From Branchiostoma floridae (lineage: Eukaryota; Chordata; Leptocardii; Amphioxiformes; Branchiostomatidae): a stretch of DNA of 64,000 nucleotides. A program made the translations under genes and the position numbers. This document shows, in pieces, positions 42,130 to 54,200 of this stretch; position 1 is the first letter of the stretch; every line of letters begins with the position of its first letter. The notes under the pieces were generated by a model. That model was not told the origin of the DNA. It ran no database searches and saw nothing but the letters and a program-made list of their open reading frames with translations. The stretch covers positions 13,641,460 to 13,705,459 of the forward strand of contig NC_049990.1 of assembly GCF_000003815.2 (NCBI RefSeq), written 5' to 3'.

Positions 42130-42176
42130 AGCGACTTTCCCAACATTCTTTTATAAAAATTGTAGAATTGATATGC

Positions 42177-43080
42177 ATAACATGTATTGGACCAGGTACG
42201 TTTGGTCCCCCAAAGCAAACTGCGCTAGCTTGTCAGATAGTACACATTGGTCGACGTTCGAACCAAGCAGTGCTATATCACAACAACATGAGCCATGATG
42301 GCGACAACTTCCGAGATCTTCTATTTACGAAATTTTCTGCCTGTACCTGACGCGTCTTACCGCGTCTTTGGTCGACACCAACGTAGTATAAATGAGGGGT
42401 CGAAGATATTTACCTCCATGAAATGTCATGAAGGTTATATTTTCAGTTGCGTTTGTCTGTCTGTCTGTGTACAAGATCACTCAAGAACGGCTGGATGGAT
42501 TGGTTTCATACTTGGTGTCTTGGTGGGGTGTACGTGTGATGAAAGCTGGAAATGATTAGATTTTGCCCCCCCCCTAGCGACTTTCCTTGGTACTGCAGCA
42601 CAACGTCTAGAGGATGCTTTTCTGTGTCTGTGACGGAGGTAAAAGCCAGGGGGAGGTTCGTGCATCGACTGTTATTGCTGTGGATGGTGAGGACGTCCAT
42701 TGTGTGGAAAGTTCAACCGTCAAGCTATCCCAAGGACTGGAATATTACGAAGTAGGAAAGCCATGTGGATTAGGTGCAAGAAAGTCATTCAAGGACTGAA
42801 GTGCTGGGAAAAGTTGTTTCTTCCTTTTTTATTCTACACTCAGATACACTGTAGTGCTGATTGTAGGTTTAGGTTACTGGCAGACCATAGTACATTTCTG
42901 CTGGTTGTAGGCTTGTGTTACAGGTTGGCTAGGTGCCAGGGTTAGTGCGAGTCTATACACGCGCACCTACCTGCCAAACCCGTTTCAATGCTGTTTCCAA
43001 ATTTGCTCTGGTTAAAAAACCCTACAACACCCACCGTCGCCAGGAAATGTATGTTTTCCATTGCCAATCTTGTTTTTGCT
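42177..43080. other. Intergenic dispersed repeat, no gene
   Basis: Includes a stretch (42470-42540) with AAGAACGGCTGGATGGATTG, a phrase also approximated at 39655 and 47050. Short open frames only. Confidence 0.5.
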
Positions 43081-43560
43081 TAATGGTCACCACGTAACAA
43101 GACCTGAAGGCCACTCAAGGTTACGGGTTACATGATTGTAACTGTACCAGCATCTTATCGCCCTAGGTCAGAAACATCATGATTAAGACCAGCCCAATTG
43201 CTCACTCAGTGAGCGAGGACTAACTGACCCAATAGGCGAAGCAGGGGTTACGAGGGCTGCTCGGGAAATTCCCTTCCCCATTTTGGCCGAATGGTTTGAT
43301 CCGCTCATGTTCGCACATGCGGCCGGTTCTGAAACGTGCTTGGGGTGTTGCTCTCCCTAAACAAGGGACCTCCATTTAACGTCCTATCCGAAGGACGGCC
43401 ATAGCCGAAGCTAGGTACTCTTTTTCACCTGAATAAAGTGAGTAAAGTCGTGTAAAGTGCCTTTCCCAGGGGCACAAGATCGGTAACACGGCAGCCGGAT
43501 TCAAACCCGTGGTCTGTCGATCACGGGGCTAACATGCTGCCACTGCGCTACACGGTCCCA
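43081..43560 (-). mobile_element. tRNA-derived SINE, full length
   Basis: On the - strand, A-box-like TAGCGCAGTGG (43550-43540) and B-box-like GGTTTGAATCC (43508-43498) are followed by the shared SINE body with CCTAGGGCGAT and TTACGTGGTGACCATT near the 3' end. Same family as 23761-24212. Confidence 0.88.
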
Positions 43561-43760
43561 TTTTCAGTGAAGTATACAAAAGGCTCGGAGAGGTTTCGCC
43601 TAAGCCAACGGTTCGCCTATGTAAGGTTTAAACAAGGCAACAGGGTCGAAGGACAAATACAATTGTATCAAATGAAATATGTTGTTTGGGTGCTTGAAGT
43701 TTTATACTACTATGTAATTGGTAACTTACAAGTGCAATTTGTAACTTACCAAGCGTGACA

Positions 43761-43979
43761 GTGTCAGATTGCTCCTCCTATGTGAGAACTGAACCAATCA
43801 CGAGATCACACACAAGTAAAATTGACACAAAAGTCACCTACAAGGACATCGTCAAGATGACTGACGTGAGAAAAGCAAGATATAAGGGCACACGGTTCCT
43901 GCGCATTCACACGGCCTACCTTGGGGCAGAGAGCAAACATCATCTCCAACTGTGGCGCAAAAATTCGGGACGAAATTGG
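43761..43979 (+). other. Possible orphan exon of unknown identity
   Basis: Bounded by an acceptor-like GCGTGACAG (43752-43760) and a donor GTGAGAG (43980). The + strand is open in one frame (DTKVTYKDIVKMTDVRKARY ... RFLRIHTAYLGAE), and the base composition looks coding, unlike its surroundings. I do not recognise the family. It could be a captured exon or chance. Confidence 0.28.
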
Positions 43980-44059
43980 TGAGAGCCCAACATTTATTCA
44001 CCTTTTAACAGCTTTATTGACAATGACTTCTTTTCTTCTCTTTAGTTGTTTTTCTTCTG

Positions 44060-44930
44060 AAGCATGCAATATGCCCCCCCCCCCCGAAAAAATATGCTGG
44101 GAAGGCGTCGCCCCACCGAATCAACCTGAAAACCTCGAGTATCTTTTAATGATAGAAATTTACTCAAATCTAGTTAGTCTACCGGTAAAATTTACCCCTC
44201 AAAATGCAGGAATGGCGTTTCAGAGAGTCCCGATTTCAAAATTTCGCCGGAATTCCCTTTTGACGGCTTGCTCCTTCGGCATGGACAAGTTGGAAATATG
44301 TTGCAGGAGCGTTGCTCTTAAAAGCGTTTAAACTAATAGAAAATTTATTGTCGAACTTAGCTTAGTTAACAAGCAAATCGTGCCCCTGTAATGCAGATAA
44401 TTACGTTGCAGAAGGTCGAGATTTAGAAATTTCCTCTGGACCTCCCAAGCGACGGCTTGCGTCTCCAGTGCTCACAACGACATGGTGAAAATATGTGGAG
44501 CTTGGGTCATCGCCCTCAAATATCACTTTCTTTAACAGATATGACACTAAATTTAGGATAGTCTGCCAGCAAAATGTGTCCCTCACAAATACAGAAAATG
44601 ACGTTTCAGGGAATCCAGATGTTCGAATTTCACCAGACCAAGCTTATGACAGCTCACGGCCTCGGCGCTCGAAATGGCGTGAAAATATTCGGGGACATCG
44701 CACTCAATAGCTTAAGCTAAAATTTATGTCTTTCTGATAGAATTGCCATTAAACTCAGTTCAGTCTAACAGCAAAATTTGTCCCTCAAAATGCAGGAAAT
44801 ATAGCGTTTTAGAGGGTTAAGACAAAAACTTTTCCAGGAGGATTCCCGCTGGACCCACCTTGGATTGCTGCGCCTTCGGCGCGTCATGTTCTAAAAATTT
44901 TGTCTGCAAAGTTTGACGAAATTTGCTGCC
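44060..44930. repeat. About 200-bp imperfect tandem repeats
   Basis: Three to four diverged copies with shared phrases GTCCCTCA...AATGCAG, GACGTTTCAG and GCTCG(C/A)...CGACATGG. Related to 25165-25616. Confidence 0.6.
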
Positions 44931-45138
44931 GCCGCCTCTGCAATTATGTTGAAGGCTGGCTTCTGCAAAGCGCTTTGAGAAAGTTGATTGCCCTGCTGTT
45001 GCATAATGAACTACTTTTTTCTTGAGTGGAACTTCGAAGTGACGTTGAATTGCGCCTGCATCTATTCAGTTAATGCAGTATAATCATATGCCATTCTAAC
45101 AAAGAGCCAGCTTTGTACATGTAGGTGCGATTGAAGCT

Positions 45139-45141
<3 letters not shown>

Positions 45142-45208
<67 letters not shown>
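45142..45208. repeat. (GA)n microsatellite
   Basis: About 33 uninterrupted GA units. Confidence 0.98.
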
Positions 45209-45210
<2 letters not shown>

Positions 45211-47469
45211 AGAGAGAGGGAATTGATATTACTTGAACATGATGTCAGAAGAGAGGTCCTTCATATAGCTACTGTTCTTGTGTGAACACTTGAAAGCGAT
45301 AAAGTGAAGAGGAAAACCGGTTTAAGAATGAGAGTGAGGGGGGAGATTGACATAGACAGATGGAGGGAGGGTGAGAGAAAGAGTGGGAGGGTGAAAGATA
45401 ATGAGACACAGAGTTAGAGAGGTCCCATATTCTAGTCAGGCTCTTAGCCTCACAATCCGATGTCAACACGACTACAATGAAAAAAAAAAAGAATATGGAA
45501 ATGAAATAGAGACTGAAAAAACCCCATCAAAGGGGCTACATATTAGGCTTGAAACATTTTGAATCTCCTCGAAGTAAGAACTTGTACATATTGATTCGTT
45601 TGGTTGCCTCATCATATTGCTTTTAAAGTCTGTATCTAGACTAGAAGCTTTACAGCAATATGGGATAGTGGTGTCAAGTCTGGAAGCATTATGATAGAGA
45701 GGACAAACTTATCAACATCATTGTGGGATCTGCATACTTAAGTCGTTCACTGTCCGTGTCCGGTGATGGTCCATACCTTCCTGCTCTGTTTTGTGCGATC
45801 AATCTTTTATCACATCACAGTCAGGCCAAAACATGTATGACTTAGGACAATCATAATTTCTGTTAGGGTTTACATGCCACATCAATACATTGAAAGAACA
45901 ATTTGATAGTTAAGACCAACATACACCCTCGATAGATTCGTTGATTCGTTGTAGAGTATAGCACAATGTAGTTTGAAAACTTCTTGTGTAGGTTGAAATC
46001 ACGTAAGTCCTGCGTCTAGTACAATGAAGGTAATAGGACCATTAGGCTCCCCGACGCAGTAGCCACATAAAACAGCAAATCAAAGTTTATTAATTTATCA
46101 CCACCAGTAAACATAATAGAAATATAACTTTATGATGCAATAAACTGGCATTGTAACGAGGAGTGGGCTTTATATAACTGCAATTACACTCAAGTTCCCT
46201 TTGATATCACCGGCAAACATGTTTATCGCTCTGGAGTAGGAATGGTCATTTACATCATATCTAAAGTGTATTTTAGAATGCCATAAGAAAACAAGACATT
46301 GTCCTTAAAAAAGTAGGAATTTGTGACTTCCATGGCCCACTGCAGTAAGATGAAATCACACTGTGGAGTATCCCTAAACAACAGACACTGATCTCGGCCG
46401 ATATCTGGTACTCCCCCCCCCCCCCAACAGTCAACCTGCCAAGATGTAACTCTTATAACTTCGGTTGTTATCTAACCCCACCTGTTGGCATGTATATTTC
46501 AAAATGTTATATTTGAGTCCTATTCTTTGCTACCATATTTGCTACCACATACGAAATTGTTCAGCCGTGTGTTGATGACTGATGTGAATAACTTTGCCTG
46601 ACATGTCGACAACTCAGGACATAAATCCCCCTGTAGTTGTTTGCATTAAATATTGTCTTAAGCGCCACCTTTGTGCCACTTAACAATGTGACTTGCACTC
46701 TATTCCCAAGGAAAACATCCGGGTAAAAGAAATAAGTCGCCTAAGTGTTCGGAGAATATTTTAGGAAGCTAGCTGTGGATGGGTTGCGATGAGATTTGTA
46801 ACGTGGTTAGGTGTTGTGATCGTGAAGATCGTTATGCACTTTTTGGCTTCCTGGTGGATGGCGATGGTAAGACAGAAGGTGTTTTATTGTTATGTTGTAA
46901 GTAAACTTGTGTGAAGTAGCTTAGGATAGATTGTGATGATTTTTGATGTGCTGGATAGTTCTTATGCTCTGGAAGAAGTTACATTTAGTTTGGACTCCTT
47001 AGCGGCTAGTTTAGGAATTGCAGGGACATTGTTGTCAAAAACTGCCGAGGAGCATAACTCGAGAAGGGAATTATGGATTGTCATGATTTTTTAACAGAAG
47101 ATAGCTTTTGACATTAAGACAAGGTGTGACAAGATTGAGCCCCTAGCATTTGACGTTGGAACTGCAGGAGCAGTTTTGTCAATATATTCCAATGAGGATA
47201 ACTGAAGAAAGGAAGGACAGATTGGCACCATGTTAAGCATGTAGGTAGCTTAGGCAAAGATGTACACAAGGATATGCATGTATGCTAATGAGAATTTTTT
47301 AGCATAATCAATGGCGATATTGTGTGATTCCATTGTAACCACTCCCCTTGGTAACAAATGGTTTAGTCTAACTCTCCCTGTATGTACAAGGTGAATGACC
47401 TGTAACGTTATACCAGTCCATCTGGCCAGCATGTGGCCTTGAAACTTCAAGCAGATGTAGAGCACGTTT
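45209..47469. other. Intergenic, no gene seen
   Basis: AT-rich, with a C run at 46414-46427 and dispersed-repeat-like sequence from 46780. Confidence 0.55.
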
Positions 47470-48785
47470 TATTTCTCAATGGTAAAGGGTTGGATTTTCA
47501 TTCACATGTTTAAGTTAAGTAAAGTTGAACATTATTACTGTGAGTCATTCTAAAACAGTTCCCTGTTTTCAGTTGTGAAGATAATTTACTGGTTATTGTT
47601 GTTTATTATTGTTGTTTATTAAGAAACCTTTTAGCCCTTATGGGCTAATCTTCCAAGGTTCAAACAATCAACATGACTATACACCATACATTTAAAAAAA
47701 TACAACAATTAACAATCAAAGTATTTACAATAGAGCACAGTGTCTAGAGGTCAAAGGTCTAGATGACAATGTTTGATCAGATCTGATGGCTTGTTTAAAA
47801 CTGGACAATGTACACAGTGACTTAATGCCAGATGGCAATGAGTTCCAGAGCATAATTGCTCGGTACAGGAAGGTACCTTTTCCACTGTTTGTTTTAGGTT
47901 TGGGTAGTCTGAAGTTGTTGGATACAGAAAATCTAGTATTATACATGTGGGATGAATTAACTGGTATGAAGGAATTGTACACATTTTGTGGTTCGTGGCT
48001 AGTGAGGATTTTGAAGAACATAATCAGAGTACTTAAAGAGAATCTCTTTTTCACTGTAGGCCAACCAAGCTCAAGATGCATCCACCTAACAGATGTGTCC
48101 GATGTACATTTTGATAACAGTCTACATGCTCTATTTTGTACTATCTGCAGTTTTCTCATATTCGAATCTGACATACTGGCTAGCACTGGTGAGCAATATT
48201 GTACTACTGATAGCACCAGGGCTTGAAGTACCGGTTTACACACATCATCAGGTATATAACAAGCATATCTTCTAACATAGGCTAAGTTTCCTGAGAGTTT
48301 TGTTACAAGACATTTGGTATGACGTAATTGATGTATTAATGTTTAATTAGTTGCACAAATTGTGATTAAGAGAGAAAGGAAGATTGAGAGAATCATAGAT
48401 AGATTTGCATAATTAATGAAGAATTCCCATAATTCCAGAGATTTTCATAACAAGACTTCAATACGTGTTATATATGTGATCAAGTTCAGGTATAACATTA
48501 GGCCACAGCAAGTAAATTCTATGGATGACATCTGCGCTCTCACTAATTTTTGCCTAATGTTTTTCTTGTTTAGGGATTTTTAACACGACGAGGAAATACC
48601 AAAATGTGCAAATACGTTGTGATGTAGCCTATTGATTGTCTTTGTAGAAGTGACACTCGGAAGGTAGCCACGAGTTTAGTTGTAGAAGGCTAGTTAGATA
48701 ACTGTAAAAGTGGCCATGAGTGAAGTTGCCAATTTGATAAGTAATACCGGTACCACACTAGTGTCACTTTTACTACAAAACGAAT
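47470..48785. repeat. Dispersed repeat F, copy 1, with a LINE fragment inside
   Basis: Matches 49905-50921 on both sides of the LINE insertion at 47591-48322. The match ends at CACACTAGTGTCACTTTT(A/T)CTACAAAA in both copies. Confidence 0.8.
47591..48322 (-). pseudogene. LINE reverse-transcriptase C-terminal fragment
   Basis: The - strand open frame, beginning near 48320 with no start and stopping at 47725, includes LSVVQYCSPVLASMSD, KLQIVQNRACRLLSKC and LWNSLPSGIKS. These are typical of the region after the reverse-transcriptase domain in CR1/L2/Jockey-type non-LTR elements. 5' truncated, with a TAAACAACAATAA-type 3' tail. The uninterrupted target is visible at 50460. Confidence 0.88.
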
Positions 48786-48834
48786 GCTTTGTTGGCTATG
48801 ATACCATGTTTTGTCCCTTCATTTCTTGTTACAA

Positions 48835-49680
48835 CGTTTTTACTCTGTGACTGGAAGGTAACCTCCAGCGAGTCTTGTGATCACTTTATGCGTTAAGTGT
48901 TCGAACCTATAACTCTATGTTCCGTTTGCCGCAATCGTATGTGGTTTGGTATGTCGTCTGTACTCCGTTGGAAAATGATGCACTTTCTTTTTTTTCGCGG
49001 TAGCTGTTTTTATCATGGATGTAATAATTTCAGTTTTCACCCCTACGACGTCCGGTAAAGTGGTTCAGGTCTTCGTTATGATCGCACTTTAAGCCTTGAG
49101 GTTATTGAATATCGTCAAGCTTATGTTGTCCTCGTCGGAATATGCCATCTCATTTGGGCTTTGCGTTTCCAGTACTGAGGTTGGTTTGATATAGCATACT
49201 GTTAACATTTTGCACGGTTGATAGTCGTATGCATTTTATGGTTAGAACGTGTTTGATTCTTGGGATCTTTTTTTTGCGGTAGCTGTTTTCATTATCGATG
49301 TAATAATTTGAGAAATCACCCATATTTCCCTAGTATTGGGAATCTATGGGCGATGGGGTTTGGCAATTACTTATCTCCAAGCAGATATGGAGTTATGTCC
49401 ACAGCTGTCACGCACTGACCCACTTTTTAAGATGGTGTGCGTGGTTGTTTTCATTTGGAGTCGTTCGATTAAGACGCTGATTTTGCTGTTGATGCGTATA
49501 CAGGACTGTGTTTTAAATTTGGCAGTGATAGGTATGTTGGCTTTTAAGTAAGTTTTTGGTATAGTTGATGTGATGTGTTCTGTATGCGATATAAACACCA
49601 AGTCATACACCACAGAAAGCATCACAACCGACACAAAACATACTTAGGTCACAGAGTATGTTACCTACGGTCACTTGTTC
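48835..49680. repeat. Dispersed repeat related to the insertion at 8501-10012
   Basis: 48838-49085 is inverse-similar to 9250-9535. 49265-49330 repeats part of it, and 49590-49670 is inverse-similar to 8600-8690. Confidence 0.65.
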
Positions 49681-49904
49681 TTGTGTAAGGTTTTGAGAAG
49701 GAATAATGGAAGCAAGGGTTGATGGATCGTAATGACTGTACTTATGCAGATAACTTACGTAGTGATGTACATAATTGTATGCTTGTTATGCAAATTAGGA
49801 GGTAATTTGCATAATGAAATAGTTATGTATAGAAACCTTCTATTAAAAGCTCTAAATATTTCATGGAGGTATGAGGTCGCCGAACTCTAGTTAGAAAATA
49901 ATTA

Positions 49905-50921
49905 TATTGGTCAATGGTAAAGGCTGGGCATTTCATCCACATGTTGAAGTTAAGTTTTGTTATTGTTATTAATTATTGATTGGGCCGAATACTCTCTCTT
50001 GGCAGCCAGGGGCTGAATTTCAAGGAGCTTACAATAGGCGGGGCTAAATCGCAAGTGTCTGGAGCGAGCTGCCATTCGGCGCCACTCAGGTGACCTCAAT
50101 ACGACAGTAATTGCCCCAGGTGCGGCCAAGGGACTGTAGATTTTTAACCGCTCACACCGCACCATCGCACGTGTGGGGTTCTTTAACGAGCCGAGGGTAT
50201 GGCTCACCTCCATTTAACGTCCTATCCGATGGACGGCCCTAACCGAAGCTAAGTACTTATTTACACCTGAGTAAAGTTAGGAAAGCCGAGTAAAGTGCCT
50301 TTTCCAAGGGCACAAGATCGTTGACTCGCAGCCGGATTCGAACTCAAACACGCAAACACGCTACCGCTGTCCCAGGCGATCTCACAAGTAAAGTTAAGTT
50401 GAGAATCATTACTGCGGGACATTCTAAAACAATTCCCTGCTTTCAGTTGTGAAGATGACTTACTGGTAATTGATGTATTAATAAAGTGCATAAATTGTGA
50501 TTAAGAAAGAAAGGAACATTGACAGAATCATATATAGACTTGCATAATTAAGAATTCCCATAATGCCAGAGTTTTCCATGAGAAGACTTTAATACATGTT
50601 ATATATGTTAGTTAAGGGCAGGTGTAACATTAGGCCACAGCAAGTAAATTTTGTGGATGACATCAGTGCGCTCACTAATTTTCACCTGGTTTTCTCTTGT
50701 TCGTAGATGTTCAACATAACAAGGAAGTACAAAAAAGCCAAAAATGCGCAAAGAAGCTGTGTTGTCGCCTATTGATTGTTCATATACAAGTGACACTTGG
50801 GAGGTAGCCATGAGTGCAGTGTTAGAAGACTAGTTTGATAGTTGTAAAAGTGGCCGTGAGTGAAGTTGCCAACTTGATAAGTAGTACAATGTACCACACT
50901 AGTGTCACTTTTTCTACAAAA
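49905..50921. repeat. Dispersed repeat F, copy 2
   Basis: Runs up to the gap. It carries the SINE but not the LINE present in copy 1. Confidence 0.8.
49957..50390 (-). mobile_element. SINE with 10-bp target duplication inside repeat F copy 2
   Basis: AAGTTAAGTT flanks it at 49947-49956 and 50391-50400. Repeat F copy 1 (near 47510) has the site once. The B-box-like sequence is at 50344-50334. The same body occurs at 35633 and, in part, at 55950-56040. Confidence 0.87.
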
Positions 50922-51021
50922 NNNNNNNNNNNNNNNNNNNNNNNNNNNNNNNNNNNNNNNNNNNNNNNNNNNNNNNNNNNNNNNNNNNNNNNNNNNNNNN
51001 NNNNNNNNNNNNNNNNNNNNN
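50922..51021. other. Assembly gap (100 N)
   Basis: Lies 258 bp upstream of the MACPF gene's start codon, so promoter sequence may be missing. Confidence 1.
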
Positions 51022-51279
51022 GTGTCTATTTAGAATATTTTTTCACCCTCTCATTATTTTTGCAGTCCATGTCATCCAGAGGATGTCATCAATAAAACGT
51101 ACTTGCTGTAGCCTAAACAGATACTAATCATGTGCTAACTAAATAAAGTTGACATGAACATCACCATGCACGGATTATCCAAATGTCAAAGGACGTTTTC
51201 TTTAAAAATCCCTCAATATTTCATGGAAGTATGAAGTTTTCTTACTCTTGTTTCATAATGTTAGGTGCGGCAAATCACC

Positions 51280-54200
51280 ATGAAGCCTCTAACTCTGGCC
51301 CTGGCCGTCACTCTTATCATGGCTGTGGGTAAGTAAGATTTGTTTAGTGGTTTCCCGAGTTTTAAGATACATTTTATGGGTAATTCTTGAGGTATCAATA
51401 CAAAAAAATGTACTAGCAACCATGTACTTTTTGGGTTTCAAAAATCTGTATTGTATTCAAGTAAGGTCTGGTGAAATGGAGTTATGCTTTGTCAATAGGA
51501 TTGCTTTGTATAAAGGAGCGTCATGACTAAATATAAACCAGGTTTACTTATAGAATAATAATGCTTTCTTTGTGTTTTCTGTCCGCAGTGGGCGACTCTG
51601 ACAACATGAAGAGACTTCTGCAAAAGCTGCGCTTGTTAGCAGGTTATCTATTTGTATCTACGTAATATCCATTTGGAAGAAAGAAAGATGGCATCTACCA
51701 AACACTAATGTATTGAGCATGTTGGGCGTGATTTCCTATTTTGATTTCTGAAGTTGTGTAAATACTGTGGCAGCGCATTTTTAGTTGAAGATGCAGAGAG
51801 TAAGTGGTATAGATCTGAGCTCCCAATCGGCATTTATTTGAACTGCTGGGACCGATTGTGTCTTGAAGAATACTTTGTCTTGATCACTGCCTTACCCAGG
51901 CTTCCATCGTCTGTGAACGAACACAACGGCTGTCAGTAGTAGACTGAAGTCTGGGCGTTCGCGTCACCCGAATTTGAATTTGTTGGGTGATATTATTGTA
52001 AAGCTTCCTCTTCACATTTTCATGTAATCAATAAAGTTATATCATACTTTTTGAGGGACACATTGAGTTTTGCTTGCGATTTTCAATAATCATACCGATA
52101 CGCAGGAGAGAAAATTATTCAAGACAACGCCTGGTCTCACACAAACGAGTTACAAGCTGAGGGTGAAGGGACACAATTCACCCCAAAACTAGCCAGCAGA
52201 GTGGGAGGTGTAAAGGCGCTGACTCTTACACCGGAGATGTCTGAACCAAGAGGTCTGTAGGAGTCTCTAGTACAGTAGTTTAAAGACGGTTAATTCTCTA
52301 TTAACCCTCAAACACTCGAGTGGGGTCCATTTGGACCCCAGGCGTAACTTTTGAAGTACCATTTGAATCCTTCCGTGACTTCGTCGATCAATATCTACTA
52401 CACCTTTTCCAAAGTTTTTACGAAGATTGCTTCAATATTGTTGAAATTATAAAGAAAGTCCGTGTTCAGTCCGTCTGGGGTCCAAACGGACCCCAGCAAA
52501 AAAGTGCAGTTTTTAAAACAAACTTTTGAGACTAACTCCTTAACTAGAAAGGCCGACATTTGCTTAAGAGCAAATACAGCATATTTCAGCCATACCCCTT
52601 CCCACGCAACATTGGACTGTTCCAAGTCACCCCTGCGCAAAAATGGAACACCCTCTTAACAGTACATTATCCCCCAAAGTGGACTGGTATTGTGAATTGA
52701 TTCCAGGTAAAAACAGAGCTTGCTTCTATTTTTCAGAAAATGACAATAATCACACCTTCCATTCAGAAAATTTTCATCATGACTGAAAATTGTTGAATGA
52801 CTTCATGTAATGTCATTAACAATTTTCAGTACGATAACTAGGTGTAAGTTTAAAAAAGTATAAGCTCCTTGTGATGTGGGTACGTTTATTATTGCAGTGA
52901 ACTTTTTTTATTCAAGTAGGACATACGATTTAATAATTATCAAGCAGGTGCAGGTACTGTAGGAGCGTTTGTTTTCTTCAAGCTGTAAAACTGTTAAACT
53001 GTTTTACTTTGTATGCAATCAGCCATCGAGCCTATTCTTATTTTAGTTTAACAACTTCCTGCCAGACCCGGAAGATACGATTGAACCTTGTTCGAGGATT
53101 TATTTTCGTCTGTCTGGTCAGTCTGTTCATACCCTGGCGCTGAGAGTGTTTTATTGGGCTGAAACTCTGGCAGTTCAAAGTTACTTACAATTTAAATGTT
53201 CAAAGTTAATGTCAAACAACAACAGCACTAGGAAATGTGGCCACTATAGACAGGTGGTCACTATATAGAGAATGCTGATCTATTGACAAGGAGCTATACG
53301 TTACACATGATTTCAGTACACTGATCATTAATCATATAAACATTGCACAGGTAAGCCAATTGTTTAGATGTACAATTAAGTTCAAATAATTCTGAAGAGA
53401 AATATTGATGAGAAAATAATCATTCTCGCCACTGTCTAACTTATAATTACGTATCAAAACTAAACGCAGATTTTCTAACTAACGCACCTTTCGCCGACTT
53501 CATCAAAGGACCGCCGGCTATCAATCAAACACGGCTGTTGATTAGACTTAGAGTTTCAAACAGTCATGTGCTGTGTGCCAGTTGACAGCGAACTTCATGC
53601 TACGTGATGTTTTACATTGCTTGGACCTTCTTTCCTACAGCGGTGCTTTTACAAAATATTTAGACTGTAACACTGAGTCCCACATGTTTTATAGAATAGA
53701 ATTTGACGCAGAACAGCGTTTTTTGCTGGGTATTTTTCTTGAAACATGTCCGTGGGAATATCAGCGAGGCGGCGACGTAGGGATATCACACCGTCAACAA
53801 AAGTCGCACGGCGGCTAACGGCGCAGCGAAGATACTAGCGCTATAAATAAGCGCTTCAACTAAGGATGGCAACCCGTACAATATTTTTGTATACTGTTGA
53901 GCTAAGTAAAGTTTGTTGTTTATGAGGTTTTAGTTGTCTTTGAAGCTTTGACCCGAAATATCTTAAAGTCAAACTGCTGAAGAGAAGTAAGTGACTGCTA
54001 CGATTATCGTAGATATGGCCCTAAAAAAACTGATAAAAGAAGCCTTCTCAATAGTCTAAAATGCAAGAGCTTCCGGGGGGGCTTCGCCCACCTGGGTCCC
54101 CCCCCCCTCACAGTGGCCCTGCCCCTGGACCCCGCCAGGGACATTCGGCGGCCCCCGGACCCCTGTCCGACGCTTTGAAAAAATCCTGGCGAGAAGTCTG

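Larger units (their letters stand above)
27470..42176. other. Tandem segmental duplicate of 2270-27078
   Basis: Collinear blocks: 2270-3193 with 27470-28765; 3950-4545 with 32205-32905; 5309-5650 with 32905-33265; 6700-7200 with 35540-36480; 7270-8500 with 38190-39350; 10013-10187 with 39365-39524; 25770-26160 with 41195-41600; 26640-27078 with 41740-42176. Elements present in only one copy explain most of the length difference. Copies differ by many substitutions and small indels. Confidence 0.9.

Noticed and set aside
6858-42176. The two sialyltransferase blocks as two haplotypes wrongly placed in tandem
   Set aside because: Not fully excluded, but the copies differ by many private insertions and only the first is preceded by complete RNF7 exons, which favours a real tandem duplication.
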